Part shown: positions 44,356 through 53,302 of the stretch, in pieces
Layout of the letters: the number at the start of each line of letters is the position of its first letter
Position numbering within the stretch: position 1 is the stretch's first letter
Assembly (NCBI RefSeq): GCF_031845305.1
Contig: NZ_JAVREH010000007.1
Span: 124,001 to 188,000, forward strand
Length of the DNA: 64,000 nt
Source of the DNA: Jatrophihabitans_A lederbergiae
GTDB taxonomy: Bacteria; Actinomycetota; Actinomycetes; Mycobacteriales; Jatrophihabitantaceae
Reading direction: 5' to 3'
Notes under the pieces: generated by a model
What the model was told of the DNA's origin: nothing
What the model saw: the letters and a program-made list of their open reading frames with translations, nothing else
Database searches by the model: none
Position numbers and translations under genes: made by a program

Positions 44356-46149
44356 TCATCGCGCCGGAGCGTCGGCACGCTCGGACACGATGCGGTAACC
44401 AGCACCTCCGCCCTCGATCACCAGGCGAAGTCCGACCGGCCCGGCCGCGCGAGTCCGCCCGTGGACCGAACCTCCGCACACCACTGACCCCGCTCCGAGA
44501 CTGGCGGTCACGCTCACGTGGAGCGCGGTGGCCGATGTCGCGGTCGATGAACGGGAGGCGGACAGCACCCGGTAGCGCGTACGCAGCCCGGTCACACCGC
44601 AGCCGGGCGGGACCAGATCGGTGAGCTGCTGAGTGTCCTGTTCGAGCAGCCCCGGCACGCCATACACGTCGTTGAGCAGGTCTGGCCGGCGCAACTCGAA
44701 CGCCTGGGACCGAGTCGCATCCAGCGCGGCCAGAATTCTCGCCGCCTCGGCCGGCGCGGCCACCAGCGCACGCGGCACAGGAGCGGTTGCCGCCCCAGCC
44801 CTCGCGGACGTCGTTGCTGGCGCGGACGCGACACTGCCCTCCACAGTCGCTGCGGAGCGCGGGGCGGGGATTCCCGACGGCGGCCGCCCCGCCGAGATGC
44901 TCGCCGGCCGCCGAGGCAGCGCGATGAGGGCTACGGCTACGGCCAGCAACACCGAGCCACCGATCACGACGGCTCCGAACCCGAGCCACCACGCCCTGCC
45001 CGCGAGTGCTGCCGGCAGCCACCGTGGGCCGTGACGCGGTGCCACGACGGGCGGGCGAACCTGTGGCCGGGACACGTGTGTCAGCTCGGCTTGTGGAGGC
45101 CCCGCCGTTATCCGCGGCGGACGCGAAAATATCGGTCGTCCGGCTACGCCCGCAGCCAGCGGGTCGGCTCCTCCCGGTCCGTCGGTGGCCGCACGGCCGG
45201 CAGCCGACGCTCCAGCACCCGACCGTGCGCCGACAGCTTCACGGGTGCCCGCGGCAGACCCGGACCCGCGACCCGCCAGCATGCTGGCCTGCCTGCCCTC
45301 GAGGGAGTGCCGCCCAACCCTGGGTACGACCCGGCCACCGGTCAGCATCACCGGCACCGGCCGCGTCGATGCACGAAGGTCCAGGGCGAACTCGGCGGCG
45401 GTGCCTCGCCGGTAAGGCTCTGGGTCCAGAGCCCGGATCACCACGGCGGCCAGGTCGGGCGGGCAGTGCTCAAGCCGGGCAGCCAGATTCGGTATCGACC
45501 CGCGGGCCGCGATGGCGAGAACATCGTCGACGCCGGTCGCTCCGCCGCTGTGCCACGGCCCGGTGCCGGTGAGGCAGTGCAGCGCGACCGCGCCCATCGA
45601 GAACACATCGCTGGCCGCGCCCGGCACGCCGCCGGCGGCGATGACCGGATCGAGGTAGGCCGGCGTGCCGATGACCTCGGCATCGCCCCCGACCATCCTG
45701 GCCACACCGAAGTCGGCCAGCTTCGGATGACCGGCCTCCGAGAACAGCACGTTGGCGGCGCTGACATCTCCGTGCAGCACTCCTTCGTGGTGAGCGTGCG
45801 CGAGTGCGGCGGCGATCGGACTGAGCGTTGACGCCACCTCGCCGGGACTGAGTCGATCTCGCCTGCCCAGCAATCCTGCGAGCGAGCCTGCGTTTGCCAG
45901 CTCCATCACCAGGATTACGGCCGCATCCATGGCAATGAACTCCCGAAGCTGGATGAGGCTCGGGTGGTCAAGGGCGGCCAGCACGGCGGCCTCGGCCCGC
46001 GCGGCGGTGACAATGCCGGCGTCTGCGGTGACTATCCGTTTCAGCGCCACCAGCTCACCGGAGCCGTTGGCGCGGGCGGACCACACTTCGCCGTGACTTC
46101 CCCGTCCCAGCAGCTGATTCACGCGGTAACCCGGCACCTTGAACGTCAT
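44356..46149 (-). CDS. transmembrane Ser/Thr protein kinase with atypical catalytic loop
   Basis: A 597-residue PASTA-less STPK. G-loop GRGSHGEV (15-22), Lys37 (VALKRI), Glu53, catalytic loop HGDVSAANV with Asp128 and Asn133, and DFG at 146-148. HGD replaces the usual HRD, so the activation-loop arginine clamp is missing and the kinase may be constitutively active. A Ser/Ala/Gly-rich linker leads to one helix (about 386-410), then an extracytoplasmic domain of about 190 residues with two Cys (PPGCGVTG, VVCGGS). In place of Rv2214c-type genes, it is an insertion relative to M. tuberculosis. ATG is preceded by TAGCGT and 5 nt. Confidence 0.82.
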   Translation of the reverse strand: MTFKVPGYRVNQLLGRGSHGEVWSARANGSGELVALKRIVTADAGIVTAARAEAAVLAALDHPSLIQLREFIAMDAAVILVMELANAGSLAGLLGRRDRLSPGEVASTLSPIAAALAHAHHEGVLHGDVSAANVLFSEAGHPKLADFGVARMVGGDAEVIGTPAYLDPVIAAGGVPGAASDVFSMGAVALHCLTGTGPWHSGGATGVDDVLAIAARGSIPNLAARLEHCPPDLAAVVIRALDPEPYRRGTAAEFALDLRASTRPVPVMLTGGRVVPRVGRHSLEGRQASMLAGRGSGSAAGTREAVGARSGAGASAAGRAATDGPGGADPLAAGVAGRPIFSRPPRITAGPPQAELTHVSRPQVRPPVVAPRHGPRWLPAALAGRAWWLGFGAVVIGGSVLLAVAVALIALPRRPASISAGRPPSGIPAPRSAATVEGSVASAPATTSARAGAATAPVPRALVAAPAEAARILAALDATRSQAFELRRPDLLNDVYGVPGLLEQDTQQLTDLVPPGCGVTGLRTRYRVLSASRSSTATSATALHVSVTASLGAGSVVCGGSVHGRTRAAGPVGLRLVIEGGGAGYRIVSERADAPAR

Positions 46150-46212
46150 GGCCCCACGCTAAAACGTTGCGGCGACACTCAGCGGAAGTTATCCACAGGC
46201 CAGCGGCCGTTG

Positions 46213-48464
46213 CTAGGGGGATCCGTGAGCCAGTTTGGACGGCCACCAGATGTTGCTGCCGATCTCTGAGGCCAATGCGGGGACCAGGATGCTGCGTACG
46301 ACGATGGTGTCGAGCAGGACGCCGAATGCCACCGCGAATCCGATCTCGGCAAGAAAGACGAGGGGTAGCACACCAGCACGGCGAACGTCGCGGCCAGGAC
46401 GATGCCCGCTGAGGTGATGACGCCACCGGTGACCGCGAGCCCGCGGCTGATGCCGGATCGAGTGCCGAACTCGCGGGTCTCCTCGCGGATCCGGGTCATC
46501 AGGAAGATGTTGTAGTCGATGCCCAGCGCGACCAGAAACACGAAGGCGTAGAGCGGGAAGGACTGGTCCGCGCCAGCGAAGTGGAAGAGGTGGCGGAAGG
46601 CGAACCCGCAGACGCCCAAGGTCGCCCCGAAAGACAGCACCACGGTGATGATCAGCAGCACCGGTGCGACGATGGCCCGCAACAGCAACGCGAGGACGAG
46701 AAAGATCACCAGCAGCACGATGGGGATGATCAGGTTGCGGTCGTGCACCGATGCGTTCTGCACGTCCAGAGTCGCGGCCGAGTTGCCGCCGACCCGAGCG
46801 TCCGCTCCGGGTAGCGCGTGCACGGTCTGGCGCAATCGAGTGACGGTCGCGTACGCCTGCGGCGAGTCGTAGGAGGCCGTCAGCTCCGCATTGACCACCG
46901 TTCGGCCGTCGATCGGCGTCACCTGCAGCGCGGCCGGTACGCACCCGCTACCGGGCCCTGCCTGGCCACCGACCGATCCACCGCCGCTCGGGTTCCCACC
47001 ACCCGCCTTCGCCGCCGCGGCGAGCTTGGCGTAGTCGGGCTGCACGCACACCGCCCCGGGTGCGGTCGACACCCCCGGCACCTTGGACACTGCCGTGATC
47101 ACGGCGTCCACAGATCCCGCCGCCGTCGTGATCACGGCCGGTGCTCCGGCGCCCCTGTCGAATTTCGCGTCATACAGCGCCTGTCCCTGCACGGCGGCGG
47201 GCTTGTTGGTGAAGGACTGGGTCTGGGTGAGGCCGTTGGTGGAGAGCGAACCGATACCCACCAGGCAGATCAGGAGCACCAAGGAGGCAGCCATCCACGC
47301 CGCGCGCCGCCGATTGCTGACCAGTGCCGCGATCCGTCCCCAGACGCCGTGACTCGCCAGGTCGAGGGTGTGGTCGACCCGCGGCTTGCGTGGCCAGAAG
47401 ACCCAGCGCCCGGCGCAGGCCAACGCCACCGGCAGAAAGCTCATCATGACCAGCAGCGTGCAGGCGATGCCGATCGCGGCGACCGGTCCCAGGCTCTTGT
47501 TCGAGTTGAGCTCGGAGAAGCTGAGACACAGCAGCCCCAGAATGACCGTCACGCCCGAGGCGAGGATCGCCGGAGCGGATTCGCGCCAGGCCCGCACCAT
47601 GGCGTCGAACCGGCTCGGGTACTGGTGCAGCTCTTCCCGGTAACGCGAGATGAGCAGCAGCGCGTAGTCCGTTCCGGCGCCCAGCACCAACACGGACAAG
47701 ATGCCTTGGCTCTGCCCGGTGAGCGTCAGCACCTCATGTTCGGCCAGGAAGTAGATGACCATCGAGGACAACCCAAGGGCCAGCACGGCGGACACGATGG
47801 GAAAGATCCACAGCACCGGTGATCTGTACACGAACAGCAGGATCACCACCACGACCGCCAGCGCGGCGAACAGCAGCGTGCCCTCGATGCCACCGAAGGC
47901 GTCCAGCAGCGCGGACAGGATTCCGCCCGGACCCGCCGGATAGACCTCGAGACCCGCGGGCAGCTTGAGCTTCGCGCTCGCGACGACGCCCTTCTCCGCC
48001 GCGGACAGGGCGTCACCCTGCACCGGTGTGCCGTTGGCCTTCGCCACCAGGGGCACGTATACAGACGCCGCGGTGCCGTCAACTGAGAAGTCGGTGGGCG
48101 TGGTCGCGGTCCGGTCGACACCCGGCACGGTGGCAATGGCGCCTGCTGCGCTGGCAATTGCGGCACGGTCAGCGCTGGTCAGCCCGCTCGGACGGTGGAA
48201 CACGATGAAACCGGGGATGTTCTCCACCGGAACGAATCTCGCCGATTCCGTGGCGACCTTCGTGGATTCCGCCGATCCAGGCAGGTACGAGGCGTTGTCG
48301 TTCTTCTGGACCTGGCTGAGCTTGGCTTGGTACGAGCCGCCGAAGCCGCCGGCCAGAAAGGCGAGGATCGCCACTGCCACCAGCGCGAACACCGGCAGTC
48401 CCCGGGGCAGCCGACCCGGCCGATCGGCGGAACCGGCTGGCTGGAACGTCTCGACGTGCGCCAT
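46213..48464 (-). pseudogene. MMPL/RND-family transporter gene with one frameshift near the 3' end
   Basis: About 700 residues are intact: a first helix (VFALVAVAILAFLAGG), an extracellular domain, LGAGTDYALLLISRYREE (the MMPL proton-relay helix), a second repeat with LGIDYNIFLMTRIREE. Near 46370 GTGCTGGTGTGC replaces an expected GTGCTGGGTGTGC; loss of one G shifts the frame. The correct C-terminus (LPLVFLAEIGFAVAFG, LLDTIVVRSILVPAL, ending LAHGSP) lies in the adjacent frame to a stop at 46213. ATG at 48464 has AGGGAG 8 nt upstream. If real, it removes the last two helices; a sequencing error is the alternative. Substrate unknown, probably a lipid or drug. Confidence 0.78.
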
Positions 48465-48597
48465 CGCTTTTCTCCCTCGTCCGCTGGTGTCCACAGCCTT
48501 CACCAAGGCACCGACAGCTTTCACGGCCGCGCAGCGGAATGGAAGTGTCGTTGTCCCCGGTTAGGGTGATGCGGACTGAGAGAGGCACGGTGACGGC

Positions 48598-49245
48598 ATG
48601 GCCGAACTGAAGACGATCAGAGCGGGGCTGCTCGACTACGAGCAGGCGTGGCAGTGGCAGCGCCAGTTGCACGCGCAGCGCGTGGCGGGCGAGATCGATG
48701 ACACTGCCCTGCTGTTGGAACACCCCCCGGTCTACACAGCCGGACGACGGACCGAGCTCCATGAGCGGCCGTTCGACGGAACTCCGGTCGTCGATGTCGA
48801 CCGCGGCGGCAAGATCACGTGGCACGGTCCGGGGCAGCTCGTCGGCTATCCGATCGTCGCGTTGCCGAACCCGGTGGACGTCGTCGCCTACGTGCGGCGA
48901 ATGGAAGAGGTCCTGGTCGAGATCTGCGCCGAGCTGGGCGTTGCCGCCGGCCAGGTGCCAGGTCGCAGCGGCGTATGGCTGCCAGCCGATGCCTCCGGGC
49001 GCGAGCGGAAGATCGCGGCGATCGGCATTCGCGTCGCGCAGGGCGTGACGCTGCACGGCTTCGCGCTGAACTGCAATCCTGACCTGAGCTGGTTCGACCG
49101 CATCGTGCCCTGCGGCATCGCCGACGCGGGCGTGACGTCGCTCAGTAAAGAGCTTGGCCGGGAGGTCTCGGTGACCGATGTCCTTCCCGTCGTAGAGGCC
49201 CGGTTGCCCGGCCTCGTGTCCGCGTACGCTGCTATTCGTGACTGA
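48598..49245 (+). CDS. lipB: lipoyl(octanoyl) transferase
   Basis: A 215-residue enzyme moving octanoyl groups from acyl carrier protein to lipoyl domains. GGKITWHGPGQLVGYPI is the substrate loop, ERKIAAIGIRVAQGVTLHG holds the catalytic Lys, and IVPCGIADAGVTS the nucleophilic Cys. The length matches actinobacterial LipB. A possible promoter element (TAGGGT, 48564) lies upstream of ATG with GAGAGAGG in a short leader. The stop overlaps the lipA start by 8 nt. Confidence 0.94.
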   Translation: MAELKTIRAGLLDYEQAWQWQRQLHAQRVAGEIDDTALLLEHPPVYTAGRRTELHERPFDGTPVVDVDRGGKITWHGPGQLVGYPIVALPNPVDVVAYVRRMEEVLVEICAELGVAAGQVPGRSGVWLPADASGRERKIAAIGIRVAQGVTLHGFALNCNPDLSWFDRIVPCGIADAGVTSLSKELGREVSVTDVLPVVEARLPGLVSAYAAIRD

Positions 49246-50221
49246 GCAGCGCAGCGCCGTGCCGACCGAATCCAGCCTGTCAGGTCCGCCCCCCCACGCC
49301 GGACGCAAGCTACTGCGTATCGAAGCCCGCAACTCCGAGACGCCCATCGAGCGCAAGCCGCCGTGGATCAAGACCAGGGCTGTGATGGGCCCGCAGTACA
49401 CCGAGCTGCGCCAGTTGGTGAAGAGCGGCGGCCTGCACACCGTCTGCCAAGAGGCCGGCTGCCCCAACATCTATGAGTGCTGGGAAGACCGCGAGGCTAC
49501 CTTCCTGATCGGTGGGGAGCAGTGCACCCGGCGTTGTGACTTCTGCCAGATCGACACCGGCAAGCCTGCCGCTCTGGACACCGACGAGCCCCGGCGGGTC
49601 GCCGAGAGCGTCCGCACAATGGGTCTTCGGTACGCCACCATCACCGGCGTCGCCCGTGACGACCTTCCGGACGGCGGCGCCTGGCTGTACGCCGAGACGG
49701 TCCGCCAGATCCACGGACTGAACGAGGGCACCGGCGTCGAACTGCTGATCCCCGACTTCAACGCGGTCCCCGAGCAGCTGGCAGAGGTGTTCTCGTCCCG
49801 ACCCGAGGTTCTGGCGCACAACGTCGAGACGGTTCCCCGGGTCTTCAAGCGGATCCGGCCGGCGTTCACGTATGAACGGTCGCTGCGGGTGATCTCTGAG
49901 GCGCGTGCCGTCGGTCTCGTAACGAAGTCCAACCTGATCCTGGGCATGGGCGAGGAGCGTGCCGAGATCTCTCAAGCGCTGCACGACCTGTACGACGCCG
50001 GGTGTGAGCTGATCACGATCACCCAATACCTGCGTCCCTCGCTGCGCCACCACCCGATCGATCGGTGGGTCAAGCCGGAGGAGTTCGTCGAACTGCGCGA
50101 AGAAGCTGAAGAAATCGGCTTTGCCGGCGTCATGAGCGGCCCCCTGGTGCGGTCTTCCTATCGGGCCGGCCGGCTCTACCAGCAGGCCGTGGACGCTCGC
50201 AAACTCACTCCAGCCAGTTGA
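49238..50221 (+). CDS. lipA: lipoyl synthase
   Basis: A 327-residue radical-SAM enzyme inserting two sulfurs into octanoyl groups. The auxiliary cluster ligands lie in CQEAGCPNIYECW, the radical-SAM cluster in CTRRCDFC, and the C-terminal RSSYRAG supplies the Ser ligand. Together with LipB it lipoylates the E2 protein encoded 6 kb upstream and glycine-cleavage H protein. GTG at 49238 overlaps lipB, so the two are coupled as in Rv2217-Rv2218. It converges on a secreted-protein gene. Confidence 0.95.
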   Translation: MTEQRSAVPTESSLSGPPPHAGRKLLRIEARNSETPIERKPPWIKTRAVMGPQYTELRQLVKSGGLHTVCQEAGCPNIYECWEDREATFLIGGEQCTRRCDFCQIDTGKPAALDTDEPRRVAESVRTMGLRYATITGVARDDLPDGGAWLYAETVRQIHGLNEGTGVELLIPDFNAVPEQLAEVFSSRPEVLAHNVETVPRVFKRIRPAFTYERSLRVISEARAVGLVTKSNLILGMGEERAEISQALHDLYDAGCELITITQYLRPSLRHHPIDRWVKPEEFVELREEAEEIGFAGVMSGPLVRSSYRAGRLYQQAVDARKLTPAS

Positions 50222-50367
50222 GCTGCCGGTAGTGGCCGGCCGGCTCGATGTGGGCCGGAGCTACGCCCTGGCCGCGTCAGCAAGCGGGCACGGTCACCAC
50301 GCGTTGCTTGGACGAGCCCGCTCTGAACTAGCGCCAGCGGAACGAGCGCCAGCGCCCGCACCAACCG

Positions 50368-51777
50368 TTACCGGCGGCGGGCGCTCACTACGGTCGCTCC
50401 GACGAGCGCGGACATCGCCGCGGCGAACGCCAGCACGACGAGCGCGACGTCCTTCTGGAATACGAAGACCGCCCCGTACCGCGGCGGTGGCTCGACGACG
50501 AGCCGGGTAGCGCCGGCCTGGGTGGCAGTAGGACTGGGTGTGGCGGTCGGAGCCGGAGTGCCCGGTGCGCGGCCGGCGATGACTCGGCTCGGCGAAGTCA
50601 CCGGCTGCCCGGAACCGCCGGTGGGCGGGTCGGCGCGCGGCTGCGAGGGCACGCCGCCGATGACGACCGGACCGGAGCCGGTTTCCGTCCCACTCGACTC
50701 GCTGGTGGCCGGACGGCTCGGGTTTCCGCTGACCGCGCCCACCGACTGCGATGCCGAGGCGGACGGCCGCGGGGCAGATGGCCGCGGGGCGGAACCGCTG
50801 CCCGGCGTTGACGGCAGGGACCCGGACGTACCGGACGGCGCGGGCGCCGAAATAGACACCGACGCCGACGGCGCGGTCGGCTTGCTCGGCGGTGCGGTGG
50901 TGGGGGGTGCCGGCGGTGCGGTGGTGGGGGGTGCCGTGGTCGGAGGTGCTGGCTTGGTGGGCGGCGGGGTCGGCGTCTTCACCGGCGGAGCGGGTTGCGC
51001 CGCGCTACAGCTCAGCGAAATGTCGGTGGACGTCACCGCGCCGTCCACGCCGATCACCCGGACCTGATACGGGGTGGGCGTCGTGGCGGCGACCTGGCTG
51101 ACAGTGGTCGATTGGGTGCTGGGCTTGTCGAAGGACAGCAGCGTGCCCACCGGATCGGCGAGCTGACCGTCCTCACGCACGAGCAGCACTGTGTAGTCGA
51201 GCTGCTGGTAACCGATCCGCTGGATCGAGGAGTCCACCTCGTTCGGGTTGTGCAGCGAGACGCTCACGTTGGCGAGCGAGCCGTCCGTACACGGTTTCTT
51301 GGCGACCTGGACCGACGGCTTGTCCAACCCGAAGTTGATCGGCGTCATGTTCCGGCAGGTCGAGTGCAACGGCAGGGTGACAATGTCGGGCTGATCGACC
51401 TGATGAATAAAGACGTGGTCCGCCTTGTCGATATCACCGGCCAGGCGGACCTTGGTCGTTCCATCGCCCACGGACACCAGGCTGGGGCCGCCTTCGAGGA
51501 ACACTCCGGTAGCACCGGTGGACTCGGCACCCGCCAGTCCGACCTGGAGCACCAGCTCGCCCGATGACGATGACGAGCTGGACTGCAGGGCCACTTCGAC
51601 GAAGCCGTCCTTGAGACCCTCGTCAGGACACCCGTACCGCACCGATGCCGTGATGGTCCCGTCGTTCCCGGACGAGGCCGCGGCGGAGCTGCCGGGGTGG
51701 GCCAGCAGAGACAGCGACGCCCCTAGTGCGGTCAGCAACACTGCTGCCGCAGCCCGTTCAGGATGCCGCCTTTTCAC
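50368..51777 (-). CDS. secreted protein with Ser/Thr/Pro-rich stalk and C-terminal membrane anchor
   Basis: A 469-residue protein with an N-terminal signal peptide (VLLTALGASLSLLAHPG, cleavage near SSAAA), an immunoglobulin-like extracellular part (residues about 40-250, with paired Cys in YGCPDEG, STCRNM, KPCTDG and LSCSAA), a long Pro/Thr/Ser stalk (TAPPTTAPPAPPTT) and a single C-terminal helix (DVALVVLAFAAAMSALVG) with a basic tail. This is a wall-spanning surface protein layout. LPSTPG in the stalk is not a sortase site because it is 130 residues from the end. No family recognised. Confidence 0.65.
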   Translation of the reverse strand: MKRRHPERAAAAVLLTALGASLSLLAHPGSSAAASSGNDGTITASVRYGCPDEGLKDGFVEVALQSSSSSSSGELVLQVGLAGAESTGATGVFLEGGPSLVSVGDGTTKVRLAGDIDKADHVFIHQVDQPDIVTLPLHSTCRNMTPINFGLDKPSVQVAKKPCTDGSLANVSVSLHNPNEVDSSIQRIGYQQLDYTVLLVREDGQLADPVGTLLSFDKPSTQSTTVSQVAATTPTPYQVRVIGVDGAVTSTDISLSCSAAQPAPPVKTPTPPPTKPAPPTTAPPTTAPPAPPTTAPPSKPTAPSASVSISAPAPSGTSGSLPSTPGSGSAPRPSAPRPSASASQSVGAVSGNPSRPATSESSGTETGSGPVVIGGVPSQPRADPPTGGSGQPVTSPSRVIAGRAPGTPAPTATPSPTATQAGATRLVVEPPPRYGAVFVFQKDVALVVLAFAAAMSALVGATVVSARRR

Positions 51778-51870
51778 CGTTTACTGACCCCCGTCACCCA
51801 CTTGAACTAACACTGAAATAACTGTAGCGCCTAATCCTTGACGCCGGTGAAACACGTCAGGAGAAACGCT

Positions 51871-51876
51871 TATCCT
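51871..51876 (+). promoter_or_regulatory. predicted -10 element (TATCCT) for the DUF4191 gene
   Basis: TATCCT, six bases and ATG at 51883: the A of the start codon is the predicted +1. No Shine-Dalgarno lies within range, which supports a leaderless start and rejects the upstream in-frame start at 51838. Confidence 0.5.
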
Positions 51877-51882
51877 TGTCCC

Positions 51883-52656
51883 ATGGCGCAAGCATCCGCA
51901 GCTGGAAAGTCTGGAAAGAACGGCAAGCCGAAGCTGAGCAGGGCCGACAAGAAGGCCGTCAGAGTCGCACGCAGGCAATCCCGGCGCGACACTTTCACCC
52001 AGATGCGTCAGGCGTTCACCATGACGCGCAAGAACGACGCGAAGCTCGTTCCGTACCTGGTACTGGCTTTCGTCGTCGTGGCGGCGGTCGTCTACGTCGC
52101 CCTGTTGTTCGCTTTCAGCAGCGTCTGGCTGCCGATCCTGCCCGCCATCCTGCTCGGGGTGCTGGCGGCGCTGTTCCTGTTCTCCCGCCGCGCCCAGTCC
52201 TCGGCGTACAGCCAGGCCGAGGGCCAGCCAGGTGCTGCCGCCTATGTGCTCGGCCAGCTCCGCGGCGACTGGCACAAGACCGACGCGGTCGCCGGCACCA
52301 CCCAACTCGACGCGGTGCACCGCCTGCTCGGCCGGCCCGGCGTCGTGCTCATCGGCGAGGGTGCCCCGCACCGCGTGAAGCCACTGCTCGCCCAGGAGAA
52401 GAAGCGGGTTGCCCGACTTGCCGGTGACGCGCCCATCTATGACATCGTCATCGGCCGCGGCGAGGGCGAGGTGCCGCTCGGCAAGTTGAATACGCACCTG
52501 ATGAAGCTCCCCCGCAACCTGTCCAAGGAGCAGGTTGTGGCGCTCGACCGGCGGCTGTCCGCCCTGGGCGCCCAGCGCACACCGCTCCCCCGGGGCCCGA
52601 TGCCCGCCGGGGTGAAGATGCGCAGCGTCCAGCGCGCCGCCCGTCGGCGGGGATAG
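51883..52656 (+). CDS. DUF4191 membrane protein (Rv2219-like)
   Basis: A 257-residue protein. A basic N-terminus (KSGKNGKPKLSRADKKAVR), FTQMRQAFTMTRKNDAKLVPY, two helices (LAFVVVAAVVYVALLFAF, ILPAILLGVLAALFLF) and a cytoplasmic C-terminal domain (AAYVLGQLRGDW, PGVVLIGEGAPHRVKPLL, KLPRNLSKEQV). The order is characteristic of actinobacterial DUF4191, invariably near glnA and lipA. Function unknown. It is followed by the RDD gene after 6 nt. Confidence 0.85.
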   Translation: MAQASAAGKSGKNGKPKLSRADKKAVRVARRQSRRDTFTQMRQAFTMTRKNDAKLVPYLVLAFVVVAAVVYVALLFAFSSVWLPILPAILLGVLAALFLFSRRAQSSAYSQAEGQPGAAAYVLGQLRGDWHKTDAVAGTTQLDAVHRLLGRPGVVLIGEGAPHRVKPLLAQEKKRVARLAGDAPIYDIVIGRGEGEVPLGKLNTHLMKLPRNLSKEQVVALDRRLSALGAQRTPLPRGPMPAGVKMRSVQRAARRRG

Positions 52657-52662
52657 CCGGCA

Positions 52663-53103
52663 ATGGCCACCCCCGGAGCGCCTGTCCGCCAGCGTTATCG
52701 AGGCGAGCGGATCGGCCTGCCGAGCTCTGGACCAGGGTCGCTGGCCCCGTTCGGACGGCGCGCCCTGGCCTTCGTCATCGACGTGGCGCTCTCCGCCGCG
52801 GTGGCGAGCCTGTTCGTCAGCCGGAACGATCTTCCGGGTCTGGCCTCGCACCTTCCCGGCCAGTGGAGCCTCATCCCGCTGTTTCTCGAGTACGTCCTGG
52901 GCCTGCTGCTGCTCGGCCGGTCGGTCGGCATGTGGCTGACCGGGCTGCGGGTGATCCGGGTCGATGCGCACGAGGCGGTCGGGCCACTGCGGGCGGCCGT
53001 TCGGACGGCGTTGCTGCTGTTCCTCGTTCCTGCGCTGGTTGCCGACGCCGACTTCCGGGGCCTGCACGACCGGCTGACGGACACCGCGGTGATCGTGCAC
53101 TGA
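52663..53103 (+). CDS. RDD-family membrane protein (Rv2219A-like)
   Basis: A 146-residue protein with three hydrophobic helices. RDD hallmarks are FGRRALAFVIDVALS (Arg and Asp), GRSVGMWLTGLRVIRVD and the C-terminal FRGLHDRLTDTAVIV. The family is thought to affect ion or small-molecule transport, without a proven substrate. ATG is preceded by GGGGAT about 11 nt upstream. The last codons and TGA are duplicated downstream in a 19-bp tandem repeat. Confidence 0.85.
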   Translation: MATPGAPVRQRYRGERIGLPSSGPGSLAPFGRRALAFVIDVALSAAVASLFVSRNDLPGLASHLPGQWSLIPLFLEYVLGLLLLGRSVGMWLTGLRVIRVDAHEAVGPLRAAVRTALLLFLVPALVADADFRGLHDRLTDTAVIVH

Positions 53104-53124
53104 GTCGGTGATCGTCCACTGAGC
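53087..53124. repeat. 19-bp tandem duplication of the RDD gene 3' end with stop codon
   Basis: CGGTGATCGTGCACTGAGT (53087-53105) is followed at once by CGGTGATCGTCCACTGAGC (53106-53124), differing at two positions. Copy 1 contains the genuine TGA at 53101-53103; copy 2 carries an equivalent TGA. Confidence 0.88.
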
Positions 53125-53143
53125 AGGCTCCTCAGCGGTCTGC

Positions 53144-53181
53144 GTAACGTCGATGAAACGTTCGAGACACCGGGCAGCAAC
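53144..53181 (+). promoter_or_regulatory. GlnR-type operator upstream of glnA
   Basis: GTAAC-6 nt-GAAAC-6 nt-GACAC-6 nt-GCAAC. The first pair is a perfect gTnAC-n6-GAAAC GlnR half-site, and the second differs at one position in each five-base box. Spacing of 6 nt throughout matches the consensus of the actinobacterial nitrogen regulator GlnR. It lies 122 nt before the glnA start, with TAGCTT (53192-53197) as a possible -10 just downstream. Confidence 0.7.
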
Positions 53182-53302
53182 CCTCTCGTCCTAGCTTTGG
53201 CGTCATCTCATGGGCTCCCACCCAGCCGACTAATGTGGTCCCACCCACCTCGACTCACGCGGCTTCCACCCACCCGCCGAAGCACAGACAGAAGGATCGC
53301 CG

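Noticed and set aside
50368..51777. Sortase sorting signal (LPSTPG) in the secreted stalk protein
   Set aside because: The residues do not fit LPxTG, the site is about 130 residues before the end, and the C-terminal helix with basic tail is not preceded by any LPxTG.
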